DNA of 64,000 nucleotides from DATDPM01 sp041498815 (GTDB lineage: Bacteria > Pseudomonadota > Alphaproteobacteria > DATDPM01), in assembly GCA_041498815.1 (NCBI GenBank), contig JBGQJC010000007.1:9065-73064 (forward strand), in the 5' to 3' direction. The position numbers and the translations under genes are program-made. Below are positions 7,628 through 15,380 of this stretch, one piece after another; the first letter of the stretch is position 1, and each line of letters begins with the position of its first letter. A model generated the notes under the pieces. That model had not been told where the DNA came from and searched no databases. It was given only the letters and a program-made list of their open reading frames with translations.

Positions 7628-7642
7628 AGAAGATGCGGAGGC

Positions 7643-7675
7643 AAAAAAAAGGCCGGTCCGCGGCGAATTCCGGCC
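7643..7675 (-). terminator. Intrinsic terminator for a short minus-strand transcript
   Basis: On the minus strand a GGCCGG/CCGGCC stem (7670-7675 with 7651-7656; 13-base loop) is followed directly by eight T (7650-7643). It lies 90 bases after the stop of the small gene at 7765-7950 and ends a transcript coming from there. Confidence 0.75.
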
Positions 7676-7764
7676 CCCGTCGAAACGGTGGGGGCGGGCC
7701 GGGCCGCCGCAGGACCGGTCGGGGGAGAGCCTACGGTCCATGGGGATGATGAAAGCGGGGCGCC

Positions 7765-7950
7765 CTAGCTTGGCCCCTCTTCCAACCCCAATTCGTCCAC
7801 GCGCCTCCGTCTGAATATTTTTTTGGGCCGGATCGGACGGGCGACTTTGATCGTGACGGCACCGCCGGGCTGCCCCCATCCGGAACTCCGGGGGACCGGA
7901 ACCACCGGATGTTTTGCCTGCTCTGGGACTGCCGCGATCGGTGCCGTCAT
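7765..7950 (-). CDS. Small unknown basic protein under a CtrA box
   Basis: A 61-residue frame from ATG at 7950 (MTAPIAAVPEQAKHPVVPVP) ends in a strongly basic segment PIRPKKIFRRRR and an acidic tail DELGLEEGPS. It has no signal peptide or membrane helix. I do not recognise a family. Its reality is supported by context: a perfect CtrA box TTAACAAAGGATTAAC lies 62 bases upstream and an intrinsic terminator follows at 7643-7675, giving a compact single-gene unit. The ribosome site is weak (GGAACGG at some distance), and codon use is only mildly typical. It could instead be a small RNA whose sequence happens to contain an open frame. Confidence 0.45.
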   Translation of the reverse strand: MTAPIAAVPEQAKHPVVPVPRSSGWGQPGGAVTIKVARPIRPKKIFRRRRVDELGLEEGPS

Positions 7951-8011
7951 GTTCAAGTCGCCGTTCCGAATTTATGAAGTAAGTATCGAGGGCAAGCATA
8001 GTATTCACAAG

Positions 8012-8027
8012 TTAACAAAGGATTAAC
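8012..8027. promoter_or_regulatory. CtrA box, full consensus TTAA-N7-TTAAC
   Basis: TTAACAAAGGATTAAC matches the CtrA consensus TTAA-N7-TTAA at all eight fixed positions plus the trailing C. It sits in an AT-rich stretch 62 bases before the small gene at 7950. CtrA itself is encoded at 41135-41857. Confidence 0.7.
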
Positions 8028-8200
8028 TAAATAGTTTTACTTAGACAAAGGGATATATACGTTAGTATCGATGATTTGGGTATTACGCAGATGCGGCACG
8101 ATTGTTTGCGGTGCCGAATCCAGATGCATCCCGCGAGATCCCGCGCGGCGGCGACTTGATCAATAAGATGCGGGAAAAATTCCTCGCGCGGCGGTGTCGC
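8028..8200. other. AT-rich intergenic stretch, no gene
   Basis: Between the CtrA box and the zntB stop there is AT-rich sequence (GGGATATATACGTTAG near 8051) then a GC-rich part with small inverted repeats (CCCGCGCGGCGGCG near 8142). No coding frame or clear terminator was found. Confidence 0.4.
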
Positions 8201-9178
8201 TTAAAGCAACTTCATGGTGCGGAACAGCCAGATTTCGATCGCGGCAACCGCAACCAGCACCCCGCACAAGGCGAAAAACGCCCACGACACGCCCTCGCCC
8301 GGAACGCCGCCGACGTTCACGCCCAAAAGCCCGGTGATCAGGCCAAGGGGCAGAAACACGGCCGCGGTCAGCGACAAGAGATACATGTTGCGGTTGATCT
8401 GTTCCGAAAGCCGGGTTCCTACCTCGTCCTGCATCACCGCCGCACGCTCGCGGATGGCGTCAAGGTCCTCGACATAACGGGTGATCTGGTCCGCCACCTC
8501 GCGCAGCCGGCTTTTGTCTGCGGCGCCAATCCACGGGACGGCAAGGGACAGCAGCCGCGCCATCGCCTCGCGCTGGGGCGCTATGTAGCGGCGGAGCGCA
8601 ATCGCCTCCCGGCGGATATTGGCAAGCCTTGTGCGCACTTCACGGCCGGGCGCGGTCAATAGCGCATCCTCGAGGGCATCGGTCCGGTCGTCGAGCTCGG
8701 TCAGCACCGGGCCCATGCGGCGCACCATCCGGGCCGCGAGCGCCGCCAGAAATTCCGCGGTCGAGTCCGGGCCCTCGCCCCGCGCGATCTCGTCCCGGAT
8801 GTCGTTCACGGCCAGGAGTTTCTGTCGCCGGACGCTCACGGCATGGCGCCCGTCCACCCAAAGGCGGATCGAAACCATCTCTTCGGGGTCGGCGCCGGGG
8901 TTCAGGTTGACCCCGCGCAGGGCCGCGATGAGCCCCTCGCCCAAGAGATCGCAGCGCGGCCGGGGATCTTCGATATAGAGCGACTCCGCGGCAATCGAAT
9001 CGAGCCCGGAGTCCTCCTCGAGCCACGCCCTCGCCTCCGGGTTGTCGAGATGCAGGTGCAGCCAAACGGGCGCGGCCCCGCGCCAGGCCGCCGAAACCTC
9101 GTTCCAGCCCTCGATTTCCGTGCCCCGCCCGCCGCCCGCCAGCACATAGGCAATGATGATGCCGTTTTTCTCGCTCAT
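8201..9178 (-). CDS. zntB: ZntB/CorA-type divalent cation transporter
   Basis: The protein has 325 residues: a cytoplasmic N-terminal domain of about 260 residues, then two transmembrane helices (LLSLTAAVFLPLGLITGLLG and WAFFALCGVLVAVAAIEIWL). The loop reads GVNVGGVPG, the GxN signature in the ZntB form, as opposed to the GMN of CorA. ZntB forms pentamers in the inner membrane and moves zinc. The ATG at 9178 follows an AGGGGG ribosome site. Transcribed alone on the minus strand. Confidence 0.9.
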   Translation of the reverse strand: MSEKNGIIIAYVLAGGGRGTEIEGWNEVSAAWRGAAPVWLHLHLDNPEARAWLEEDSGLDSIAAESLYIEDPRPRCDLLGEGLIAALRGVNLNPGADPEEMVSIRLWVDGRHAVSVRRQKLLAVNDIRDEIARGEGPDSTAEFLAALAARMVRRMGPVLTELDDRTDALEDALLTAPGREVRTRLANIRREAIALRRYIAPQREAMARLLSLAVPWIGAADKSRLREVADQITRYVEDLDAIRERAAVMQDEVGTRLSEQINRNMYLLSLTAAVFLPLGLITGLLGVNVGGVPGEGVSWAFFALCGVLVAVAAIEIWLFRTMKLL

Positions 9179-9287
9179 GTCCCCCTCGTCTTGGATGGCT
9201 GCATTAGGTAGCCGCGCGGCGGGTGAAATTGCAAACCCGCGGATTCGAACGGCGGTGAACGAGGGGTAACGGCGGCAGGGTTGCGGG

Positions 9288-9803
9288 CTAGCGGCCTCGC
9301 GATTCGAAGTGCAAGACCCGGGGCGATGCGCCGGTGAGAAGCGAACTCGCCCGGGTCAGAGGCCCCAGAAGCGGATCGTGGCCGAAGGGATGGGTGTGCG
9401 ACCCGTAAAGCGCATAGTTCGGACGCAGCCACACCGCCATCGGCGCCAGCGAAACTTGGCCGTGGCCGCGGTCGGAAGTGCCGGCCGCGGGCGGCACATA
9501 GATCAGCGCGTCGGGCTGGTAATTGAAAATGCCGCCGGTGTGAAGCCCGAAGAAGGCGTAATGCTGGATTTCGATGACGTCGAATCCGTGTTCGAGCGCG
9601 TAGCCGCCGGACTCGAGATTGAGCGGCCGCGTATCGACGCTTGCCGGCCGAGGCGGGGGTTCGACCGAAAACGCCGCGATCCCGGTCTGGCCGAGACGCG
9701 CCCGGTCGAGCCAGTTTTCACCCCGCGCCGTTGCCGGAGCCGCGGCGAGCGCCGCAAGAAAAGCGGCGGCGCAAAGACTTGCCATAATCCCAGGTTTTGC
9801 CAT
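9288..9803 (-). CDS. Exported protein of unknown function
   Basis: The protein has 171 residues. It begins MAKPGIMASLCAAAFLAALA and AAPATARGE follows, a clear Sec signal peptide with cleavage likely after ATA-R or ARG. The mature part of about 140 residues has no recognised family; it contains two aromatic, histidine-bearing segments (IEIQHYAFFGLHTGGIFNY and YALYGSHTHPFGHDPLLG) and no cysteines, so a periplasmic metal- or ligand-binding role is possible but unproven. The ribosome site GGAAAGGAG, eight bases before the ATG at 9803, is unusually strong. It is divergent from the peptidase gene at 9907. Confidence 0.65.
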   Translation of the reverse strand: MAKPGIMASLCAAAFLAALAAAPATARGENWLDRARLGQTGIAAFSVEPPPRPASVDTRPLNLESGGYALEHGFDVIEIQHYAFFGLHTGGIFNYQPDALIYVPPAAGTSDRGHGQVSLAPMAVWLRPNYALYGSHTHPFGHDPLLGPLTRASSLLTGASPRVLHFESRGR

Positions 9804-9906
9804 GGCGGGCACTCCTTTCCTCGAAATCTGGTCGCGCCTAGGTGCTCGTTCAATCCCGCCCGCGACCGTTGTACCGGGCCCCCGATCGGCGTAACCATCA
9901 TGCGCC

Positions 9907-10878
9907 GTGGACAGCGACTTCCGCCCGCCCCTGGAGCCCTTCGATACCCGCCGCTTGGCGGTGGACAGCCTCCATACCCTCCATGTCGAGCAAGTGGGGA
10001 ACGGACAAGGCTTGCCGGCCGTATTTCTCCACGGCGGTCCGGGGAGCGGTTGCATGCCCGACCATCGCCGCTATTTCGACCCGTCCCTGTTTCGCACCGT
10101 GTTGTTCGATCAGCGCGGCGCCGGCCGCAGCACGCCGAAGCGCAATGTAACGCGCAACACGACCCAGGACCTGATCGCGGATATGGAACGGATCCGCGAA
10201 GCCCTCGATATCCCGCGCTGGATGGTGGTCGGCGGTTCGTGGGGCGCCACCCTGGCGCTCGCCTATGCCGAGACGCACCCCGAGCGCGTGCTGGGCCTGG
10301 TGCTGCGGGCCGTTTTCCTGGGCACGCGGGAGGAATTTCACTGGGCCTTCGAAGGTGCCGCCCAAACCTTCGCGCCCGAGCTGTGGCATGCGCTCATAGC
10401 ACTCTTGCCCGCGGCCGAGCGCGCGAACCCGATCGAATCCTTGGGCCGCCGGATCGCCGATCCGGACCCGCGGGTGCACGCTCCCGCGGCCAAGGTCTGG
10501 CACGATTACGAGCGCGCGCTTTCGGTGCTGCGGCCGGCTTCGCTGGCACTGCCCCGCTCGCTCGACGAAGCGCCCGCGCGCGAGCTTCCCAACACCCCGT
10601 TTCTGGAGTGGCATTACCTGAGCCACGACTGTTTTCTGGCGCCCGGGCAATTGCTGCGCGACGCGGAGCTTCTTCGAGGGCTCCCGGGGATCATCGTCCA
10701 GGGGCGCTACGATCTGTTGTGCCCGCCGCAATCGGCCCATGATTTTGCTTTGCTTTGGCCGGAATGCGAGCTGCGCATCGTTCCTGGCGCCGGCCATTCG
10801 GCGAGCGAGCCGGCGATCCTCGAGGCCCTGATCGCCGCCATCGCCGATTTGGGAATGCGCCTCAGGGCCGCGCGCTAG
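9907..10878 (+). CDS. pip: Prolyl aminopeptidase (proline iminopeptidase)
   Basis: An alpha/beta hydrolase of 323 residues (peptidase family S33), which removes N-terminal proline from peptides in the cytoplasm. The oxyanion block FLHGGPGSGC, the nucleophile elbow GGSWGATLAL, the acid in QGRYDLLCPP and the histidine in PGAGHSASEP are all present, as is DQRGAGRS. The start is GTG at 9907. The last 17 bases overlap the end of the convergent M48 protease gene. Confidence 0.93.
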   Translation: MDSDFRPPLEPFDTRRLAVDSLHTLHVEQVGNGQGLPAVFLHGGPGSGCMPDHRRYFDPSLFRTVLFDQRGAGRSTPKRNVTRNTTQDLIADMERIREALDIPRWMVVGGSWGATLALAYAETHPERVLGLVLRAVFLGTREEFHWAFEGAAQTFAPELWHALIALLPAAERANPIESLGRRIADPDPRVHAPAAKVWHDYERALSVLRPASLALPRSLDEAPARELPNTPFLEWHYLSHDCFLAPGQLLRDAELLRGLPGIIVQGRYDLLCPPQSAHDFALLWPECELRIVPGAGHSASEPAILEALIAAIADLGMRLRAAR

Positions 10879-12118
10879 CCGCGCTCAAATTCCGGATGCG
10901 TGCGCCTGGCGGCGGATGGCCGTGATAAAAGGCCGAATAGACCGGATCCGGCGTCAGCGTGTTTGCGTTTTCGCGATAGAGTTTGACGAGGCCGCTCATC
11001 AGCGCCCGCGCGTCGGAAAACTCGCGCGCGAAATCGTCGGCCTCGAACTCGAACCGGCGCGAAAGGTGGGAAAGAGCCGGGCGCAGGAACACCGCGAACA
11101 CCGGCCCCGCCATCAGGAACAGAAGCAACGCCATATAGGGTGAAGGCGCTTCCACGCCGAGCCCGGCATAGAACCACGGCGTTGCGGACAGAAAGCCCAG
11201 AAGCGCCCAGCCGGCGGCGGACAGGATGGCCGCGGCCAGAAGCTTCTTCTGGACGTGGCGGAGCTTGTAATGGCCGAGCTCGTGGGCCAGCACCGCTTCG
11301 ATCTCGTCCCCTTGCAGGCTCGAGACGAGGGTATCAAAGAAGACGATGCGCTTGTTGGCGCCGACCCCCGTCATATAGGCGTTGCCGTGGGCCGAACGCT
11401 TTGATCCGTCCATCACGAAGACGTCCTTGACCGCAAAGCCCGTGGCCCGCGCCAGGCGCTCGACGCGCGCGCGCAAGGGTTGATCGGATAGGGGGGTGAA
11501 GCGGTTGAACAGCGGCGCGATGAGCCGGGGATAGGCCCAGGTCTGAACCAGCATGAACGCCGTCCACACCGCCCAGGCGTAGATCCACCAAAACCCGCCC
11601 GCAGCCATCATGATCCACAGGATCGCGGCGGTAAGCGGCGCGCCGATGACCAGGCCCAGTGCCGCGCCCTTGAAGAGGTCGGTCACGAAAAGCCAAGGCG
11701 TCGTGCGGTTGAAGCCGAAGCGCTGTTCGACGCCGAAGGTGGCGGCAACGGTGAGCGGCAGATCGAGCACGCCGATGAGGAACAAGACGCTCATCACCGC
11801 GACGACGCCGCGCAGCAACTCGCCGTCGATGTGCCCGCGCCAGAATTGGTCGACGAGCCCCAGCCCGCCGCCCAGCGTCCAGCCGAGAAGCAAAAGCGCA
11901 CCCCACGCGAGCGAAATCAAACTAAGCCTGGTGCGGGCCTCGGTGTATAGGGCGGCCTTGCGGTGCGCCTCGCCGCTCACGGCATCGCGGAAGGCATCCG
12001 GCACGGTCTCGCGGTGCGCCCGCACATAGGCGATTTGCCGCGTCCCGAGCCATATCTGGAGCGCCAGCGACGCCGCCAGCGCCGCGAGAAAAACCGCCGT
12101 CATCAATTCTGCCTGCAC
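10862..12118 (-). CDS. M48 family (Ste24-like) membrane metalloprotease
   Basis: The protein has 418 residues. The zinc motif is HELGHYKLRH, with the third ligand in the later EFEADDFAREF. About six hydrophobic segments surround it, for example LLFLIGVLDLPLTVAATFGV and LVIGAPLTAAILWIMM. The arrangement, an N-terminal hydrophobic domain then YPRLIAPLFNRFTPL and the protease core, is that of CAAX-prenyl protease 1 (Ste24) type rather than short HtpX. In bacteria this group degrades or processes membrane proteins. It is 15 bases after queG, so it may share its transcript, though no functional link is evident. Confidence 0.88.
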   Translation of the reverse strand: MQAELMTAVFLAALAASLALQIWLGTRQIAYVRAHRETVPDAFRDAVSGEAHRKAALYTEARTRLSLISLAWGALLLLGWTLGGGLGLVDQFWRGHIDGELLRGVVAVMSVLFLIGVLDLPLTVAATFGVEQRFGFNRTTPWLFVTDLFKGAALGLVIGAPLTAAILWIMMAAGGFWWIYAWAVWTAFMLVQTWAYPRLIAPLFNRFTPLSDQPLRARVERLARATGFAVKDVFVMDGSKRSAHGNAYMTGVGANKRIVFFDTLVSSLQGDEIEAVLAHELGHYKLRHVQKKLLAAAILSAAGWALLGFLSATPWFYAGLGVEAPSPYMALLLFLMAGPVFAVFLRPALSHLSRRFEFEADDFAREFSDARALMSGLVKLYRENANTLTPDPVYSAFYHGHPPPGARIRNLSAASARP

Positions 12119-12133
12119 GCGTTCATCCTCCGC

Positions 12134-13288
12134 TTATTTGGCGGCCGGCTCCCGGCCGTCAAGCCATTCCGCCCGCACGCAGGGGTCGCCTTCCCGGGCT
12201 TCAAAGCGCGCGCGAAACCCCGCGAATTCCCCGGGCGAGGTCAGGCGCGAAAGCGCCCACACCGCCATCGCCCGCACCAGGGCCGAGCCGTCCGCGAGCA
12301 ATTCCCCGGCGATATCCGCCGCGCGGGCGTCCCCGGAATTGCCGAGCGCTATTAAAACATTGCGCACGAAGCGGTCGCGCCCGGTGCGCTGGATCGCGGT
12401 TCCCGAAAACATTTTCCGGAACGCGGCGTCGTCCAGGCGCGCGAGTTCGGCGAGCCGGGGCGCGGTCAACTCGGCGCGCGGCACGAATTCGGTTTCGCGC
12501 GTGCCGCTCGCATATTTGTTCCACGGGCAGACCGCCAAACAGTCGTCGCAGCCGTAGATGCGGTTGCCCATAAGGCTCCGGAACTCGGGCGCGATGTGGC
12601 CTTCGTGCTCGATCGTAAGATACGAGATACAGCGCCGCGCATCGAGCCGGTAGGGCCCGAGGAACGCGCGGGTCGGGCATATATCGAGGCACGCCTGGCA
12701 GGTGCCGCAATGGTCCCGCTCGGCCTCGTCGGGCTCAAAGTCGAGCGTCGTGAGGATCTCGCCCAAGAACAGCCACGAACCGAAGGCGCGCGACACCAGA
12801 TTCGTGTGCTTGCCCTGCCATCCGACCCCGGTCTTGGCCGCCAGCGGCTTTTCCATGACCGGTGCCGTATCCACGAACAGCTTGACGTCGGCGGCGTAGG
12901 ACTCATGTATGAACCGCGCCAGCACGCGCAGCTTCTTCGCGATCACGCGGTGGTAATCGCGCCCGCGGGCATAGACGCTTATGGCGCCCCGTCCGCGGCG
13001 TTGGACCGCCGCCATGGGGTCCTGGCCGGGCCCGTAATTGAGGCCGACGACGATCGCGGACCTGACCTTTGGCCAGAGCGCCTTGGGATCGGCGCGGCGC
13101 TCGGCGTTGGCGGCCAGCCAGCCCATGTCGCCATGCAAGCCGCGGGCGATGAACGCGGCCAGTTCCTGCCGGGCTTGGGCCGAAAGTTCGGGGGCGGCAA
13201 AGCCGACCGCATCGAAACCGAGGGCGAGCGCTTGCGCCCGGATCGCCTCCTTGGCCGGTGTTCCCGATGGCATGGTTGCGGCTATCAT
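12134..13288 (-). CDS. queG: Epoxyqueuosine reductase
   Basis: Catalyses the last step to queuosine in tRNA, reducing epoxyqueuosine with a cobalamin and two 4Fe-4S clusters. The cluster motifs CGTCQACLDICPTRAF and CDDCLAVCPWN are present, along with the catalytic region VDTAPVMEKPLAAKTGVGWQ. The C-terminal part is a HEAT-like repeat region. Length 384 from ATG 13288; another ATG at 13273 is equally possible since neither has a clear ribosome site. The frame stays open further upstream, but that part is antisense of queC. Divergent from queC, 72 bases apart. Confidence 0.93.
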   Translation of the reverse strand: MIAATMPSGTPAKEAIRAQALALGFDAVGFAAPELSAQARQELAAFIARGLHGDMGWLAANAERRADPKALWPKVRSAIVVGLNYGPGQDPMAAVQRRGRGAISVYARGRDYHRVIAKKLRVLARFIHESYAADVKLFVDTAPVMEKPLAAKTGVGWQGKHTNLVSRAFGSWLFLGEILTTLDFEPDEAERDHCGTCQACLDICPTRAFLGPYRLDARRCISYLTIEHEGHIAPEFRSLMGNRIYGCDDCLAVCPWNKYASGTRETEFVPRAELTAPRLAELARLDDAAFRKMFSGTAIQRTGRDRFVRNVLIALGNSGDARAADIAGELLADGSALVRAMAVWALSRLTSPGEFAGFRARFEAREGDPCVRAEWLDGREPAAK

Positions 13289-13360
13289 GGTCCCGGATTT
13301 TACCCCGGCTTCGGCCCGCCGGTAAGGCGGGCTTGGCATGGGTTGGGACGGCAAACCAAA

Positions 13361-14083
13361 ATGCCAGAAATCAATATGCGAGAATCGAAGGCAGTCGTGC
13401 TCCTGAGCGGCGGGCTGGATTCCGCGACCGTGCTGGCGATGGCACGCGACCTCGGCTTTATTTGCCACGCCCTCACCATCGACTACGGCCAGCGCCACGA
13501 GGCCGAGGTTCAGGCCGCGCGCCGGGTGGCAAGCGCGCTCGGTGCCGCGCGCCATGTGGTGACCGAGATCGATCTTCGCGCCTTCGGCGGCTCGGCGCTC
13601 ACCGCCGACATCGCCGTTCCCAAGGGCCGCAGCCTGGAAGCGATCGCGGACGGAATCCCGATCACCTACGTCCCCGCGCGCAATACCGTCTTTCTCGCCT
13701 TCGCCCTTGCCTACGCGGAATCGATCGGCGCCGCCGACATATTCATCGGCGTCAATGCGGTGGATTACAGCGGCTATCCCGACTGCCGGCCCGAATTCAT
13801 CGCGGCGTTCGAGCGTACCGCCAATTTGGCGACCAAGGCCGGAGTCGAGGGCCGGGTGCGCTTTTCCGTTCGCACCCCGCTCATGGCCATGACCAAGGCC
13901 GAGATCATCCGTGCCGGGGCAAAGCTCGGCGTCGATTACGCGCTGACTCTGAGTTGCTACGACCCGGGGAGGGAGGGCATCGCCTGCGGCGCCTGCGATG
14001 CCTGCACGCTCCGCCGCAAGGGATTTGCCGAGGCCGGGCTCGCCGATCCGGCCGCGTACCGCGCGACCGTCTTCGCGCCCTAA
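13361..14083 (+). CDS. queC: 7-cyano-7-deazaguanine (preQ0) synthase
   Basis: ATP-dependent conversion of 7-carboxy-7-deazaguanine to preQ0. The P-loop-like SGGLDSATVLAMA is at residue 17, TIDYGQRHEAE follows, and the zinc-binding cysteines are near the end in LSCYDPGREGIACGACDAC. The protein has 240 residues from ATG at 13361 (GGGACGG nine bases before); an ATG at 13376 is possible. First gene of queC-queE-queD on the plus strand. Confidence 0.95.
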   Translation: MPEINMRESKAVVLLSGGLDSATVLAMARDLGFICHALTIDYGQRHEAEVQAARRVASALGAARHVVTEIDLRAFGGSALTADIAVPKGRSLEAIADGIPITYVPARNTVFLAFALAYAESIGAADIFIGVNAVDYSGYPDCRPEFIAAFERTANLATKAGVEGRVRFSVRTPLMAMTKAEIIRAGAKLGVDYALTLSCYDPGREGIACGACDACTLRRKGFAEAGLADPAAYRATVFAP

Positions 14084-14106
14084 AATTGGCTTGACCTGCA
14101 AGCGCC

Positions 14107-14748
14107 GTGACCTATTCCGTCAAAGAGATTTACGCGACCCTGCAAGGCGAAGGCGCTCAATCGGGCCGCGCCGCCGTGCTTCTGCGCTTTGCCGGTTGCA
14201 ATCTGTGGTCGGGGCGCGAGGCGGACCGGCTGCAGGCCACCTGTAACTTCTGCGACACCGATTTCGCCGGCACCGGCGGCCCGGGCGGCGGAAATTTTGC
14301 CCGCGCCACCGATCTCGCCACCGCCGCCGCGGCGGTCTGGGACCGTAATCATGACACGCGCGGCGGCGCGTTCGTAATCTGCACCGGCGGCGAGCCGCTG
14401 CTCCAGATCGATGCGCCGTTGATAGCCAGACTGCATCGCTCCGGATTCGAGATCGCGGTCGAGACCAACGGAACGATCGCGGCGCCGCGGGGCCTCGATT
14501 GGATCTGCGTCAGCCCGAAAGCGCGCGCCCCGCTCGTGCAAACAACGGGCGACGAATTGAAGCTCGTTTATCCGCAAGCAGGTGCGCGGCCCGAATCCTT
14601 CGAAGAACTCGACTTCCGCCATTTCTTCCTGCAGCCCATGGATGGGCCGCAGCGGCAGGCGAATACCAGGGCCGCGATCGCTTTTTGCCTGGGCCATCCG
14701 CGCTGGCGCCTCAGCCTGCAAACGCATAAATTTCTCGGCCTGCCTTAA
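14107..14748 (+). CDS. queE: 7-carboxy-7-deazaguanine synthase
   Basis: A radical-SAM enzyme of 213 residues that rearranges 6-carboxytetrahydropterin to 7-carboxy-7-deazaguanine. The first cysteine is in RFAGCNLWSGRE and the other two in TCNFCDTDF, the spaced CX14CX2C of this family instead of CX3CX2C. ICTGGEPLLQID and ETNGTIAAP follow. The start is GTG at 14107, 23 bases after queC. Confidence 0.94.
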   Translation: MTYSVKEIYATLQGEGAQSGRAAVLLRFAGCNLWSGREADRLQATCNFCDTDFAGTGGPGGGNFARATDLATAAAAVWDRNHDTRGGAFVICTGGEPLLQIDAPLIARLHRSGFEIAVETNGTIAAPRGLDWICVSPKARAPLVQTTGDELKLVYPQAGARPESFEELDFRHFFLQPMDGPQRQANTRAAIAFCLGHPRWRLSLQTHKFLGLP

Positions 14749-14769
14749 GCGCTACGCGGAGGGACATCG

Positions 14770-15141
14770 TTGGACGTCTTCAAGACTTTCACCTTCGAGG
14801 CCGCGCACCTTCTCCCCAACGTGCCGCCGGGCCACAAATGCGCGCGCCTCCACGGCCATTCCTTCCGCATCGAAGTCCATGTGACCGGGCCCGTGGGCGA
14901 TGAAACCGGCTGGGTCATGGACTTCGCCGAGATCAAGGAGGCGTTCGATCCGGTGCGGGATCTGCTCGATCACCGCTATCTGAACGAAATCGAAGGATTG
15001 GAGAATCCGACCAGTGAGAACGTCGCGCGATACATCTGGAAGCTGTTGGCGCCGCGCCTTCCGGATATAAGCAAACTCGTGGTGTTTGAGACCTGCACGG
15101 CGGGCTGCGTCTATCGGGGCGAGGACGCGGTAACTCGGTAA
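14770..15141 (+). CDS. queD: 6-carboxy-5,6,7,8-tetrahydropterin synthase
   Basis: A T-fold enzyme of 123 residues. The zinc histidines are in FEAAHLLPN and LHGHSFRIEVHV; the catalytic cysteine is in HKCARLHGH, and the pterin-binding glutamate is in VFETCTAGCVY. The start is TTG at 14770, with GGAGGGA eight bases before. Third gene of the queC-queE-queD operon; a 239-base gap follows before the kinase gene, without clear terminator. Confidence 0.94.
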   Translation: MDVFKTFTFEAAHLLPNVPPGHKCARLHGHSFRIEVHVTGPVGDETGWVMDFAEIKEAFDPVRDLLDHRYLNEIEGLENPTSENVARYIWKLLAPRLPDISKLVVFETCTAGCVYRGEDAVTR

Positions 15142-15380
15142 CGCACGGCTTGTCCCTCGATCCGTGACCATGAGCGGGCACCTATGGGAAACGCCGCCTA
15201 AAAACCCTTTCGCACCCCGCTAATTACGATAGTATTCATACGCATTCGATTACGCTCCTGCCCTGCACCCGTCGGGCGCGTAGGCGCCTCAAATCTCGCA
15301 TGGCGGCAAGGAGCTTCGACCGGCGGATAAGTCCGTATCGGCACTCTGACGGATAGCCGCCGGCGTGTGCGGGGGAGGGC

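Noticed and set aside
7505..8008. A 167-codon minus-strand frame covering the phasin upstream region
   Set aside because: It would include the tandem repeat, the terminator and the promoter region; the composition is unlike a protein, and the 61-codon frame in another phase fits the signals better.
13289..13360. PreQ1 riboswitch before queC or queG
   Set aside because: Only a simple hairpin (CCCGCC/GGCGGG) is seen; the conserved A-rich tail of a preQ1 aptamer is missing.
13289..14101. N-terminal extension of queG to 655 residues
   Set aside because: The extension is the antisense of queC; homology to QueG starts only near 13288.
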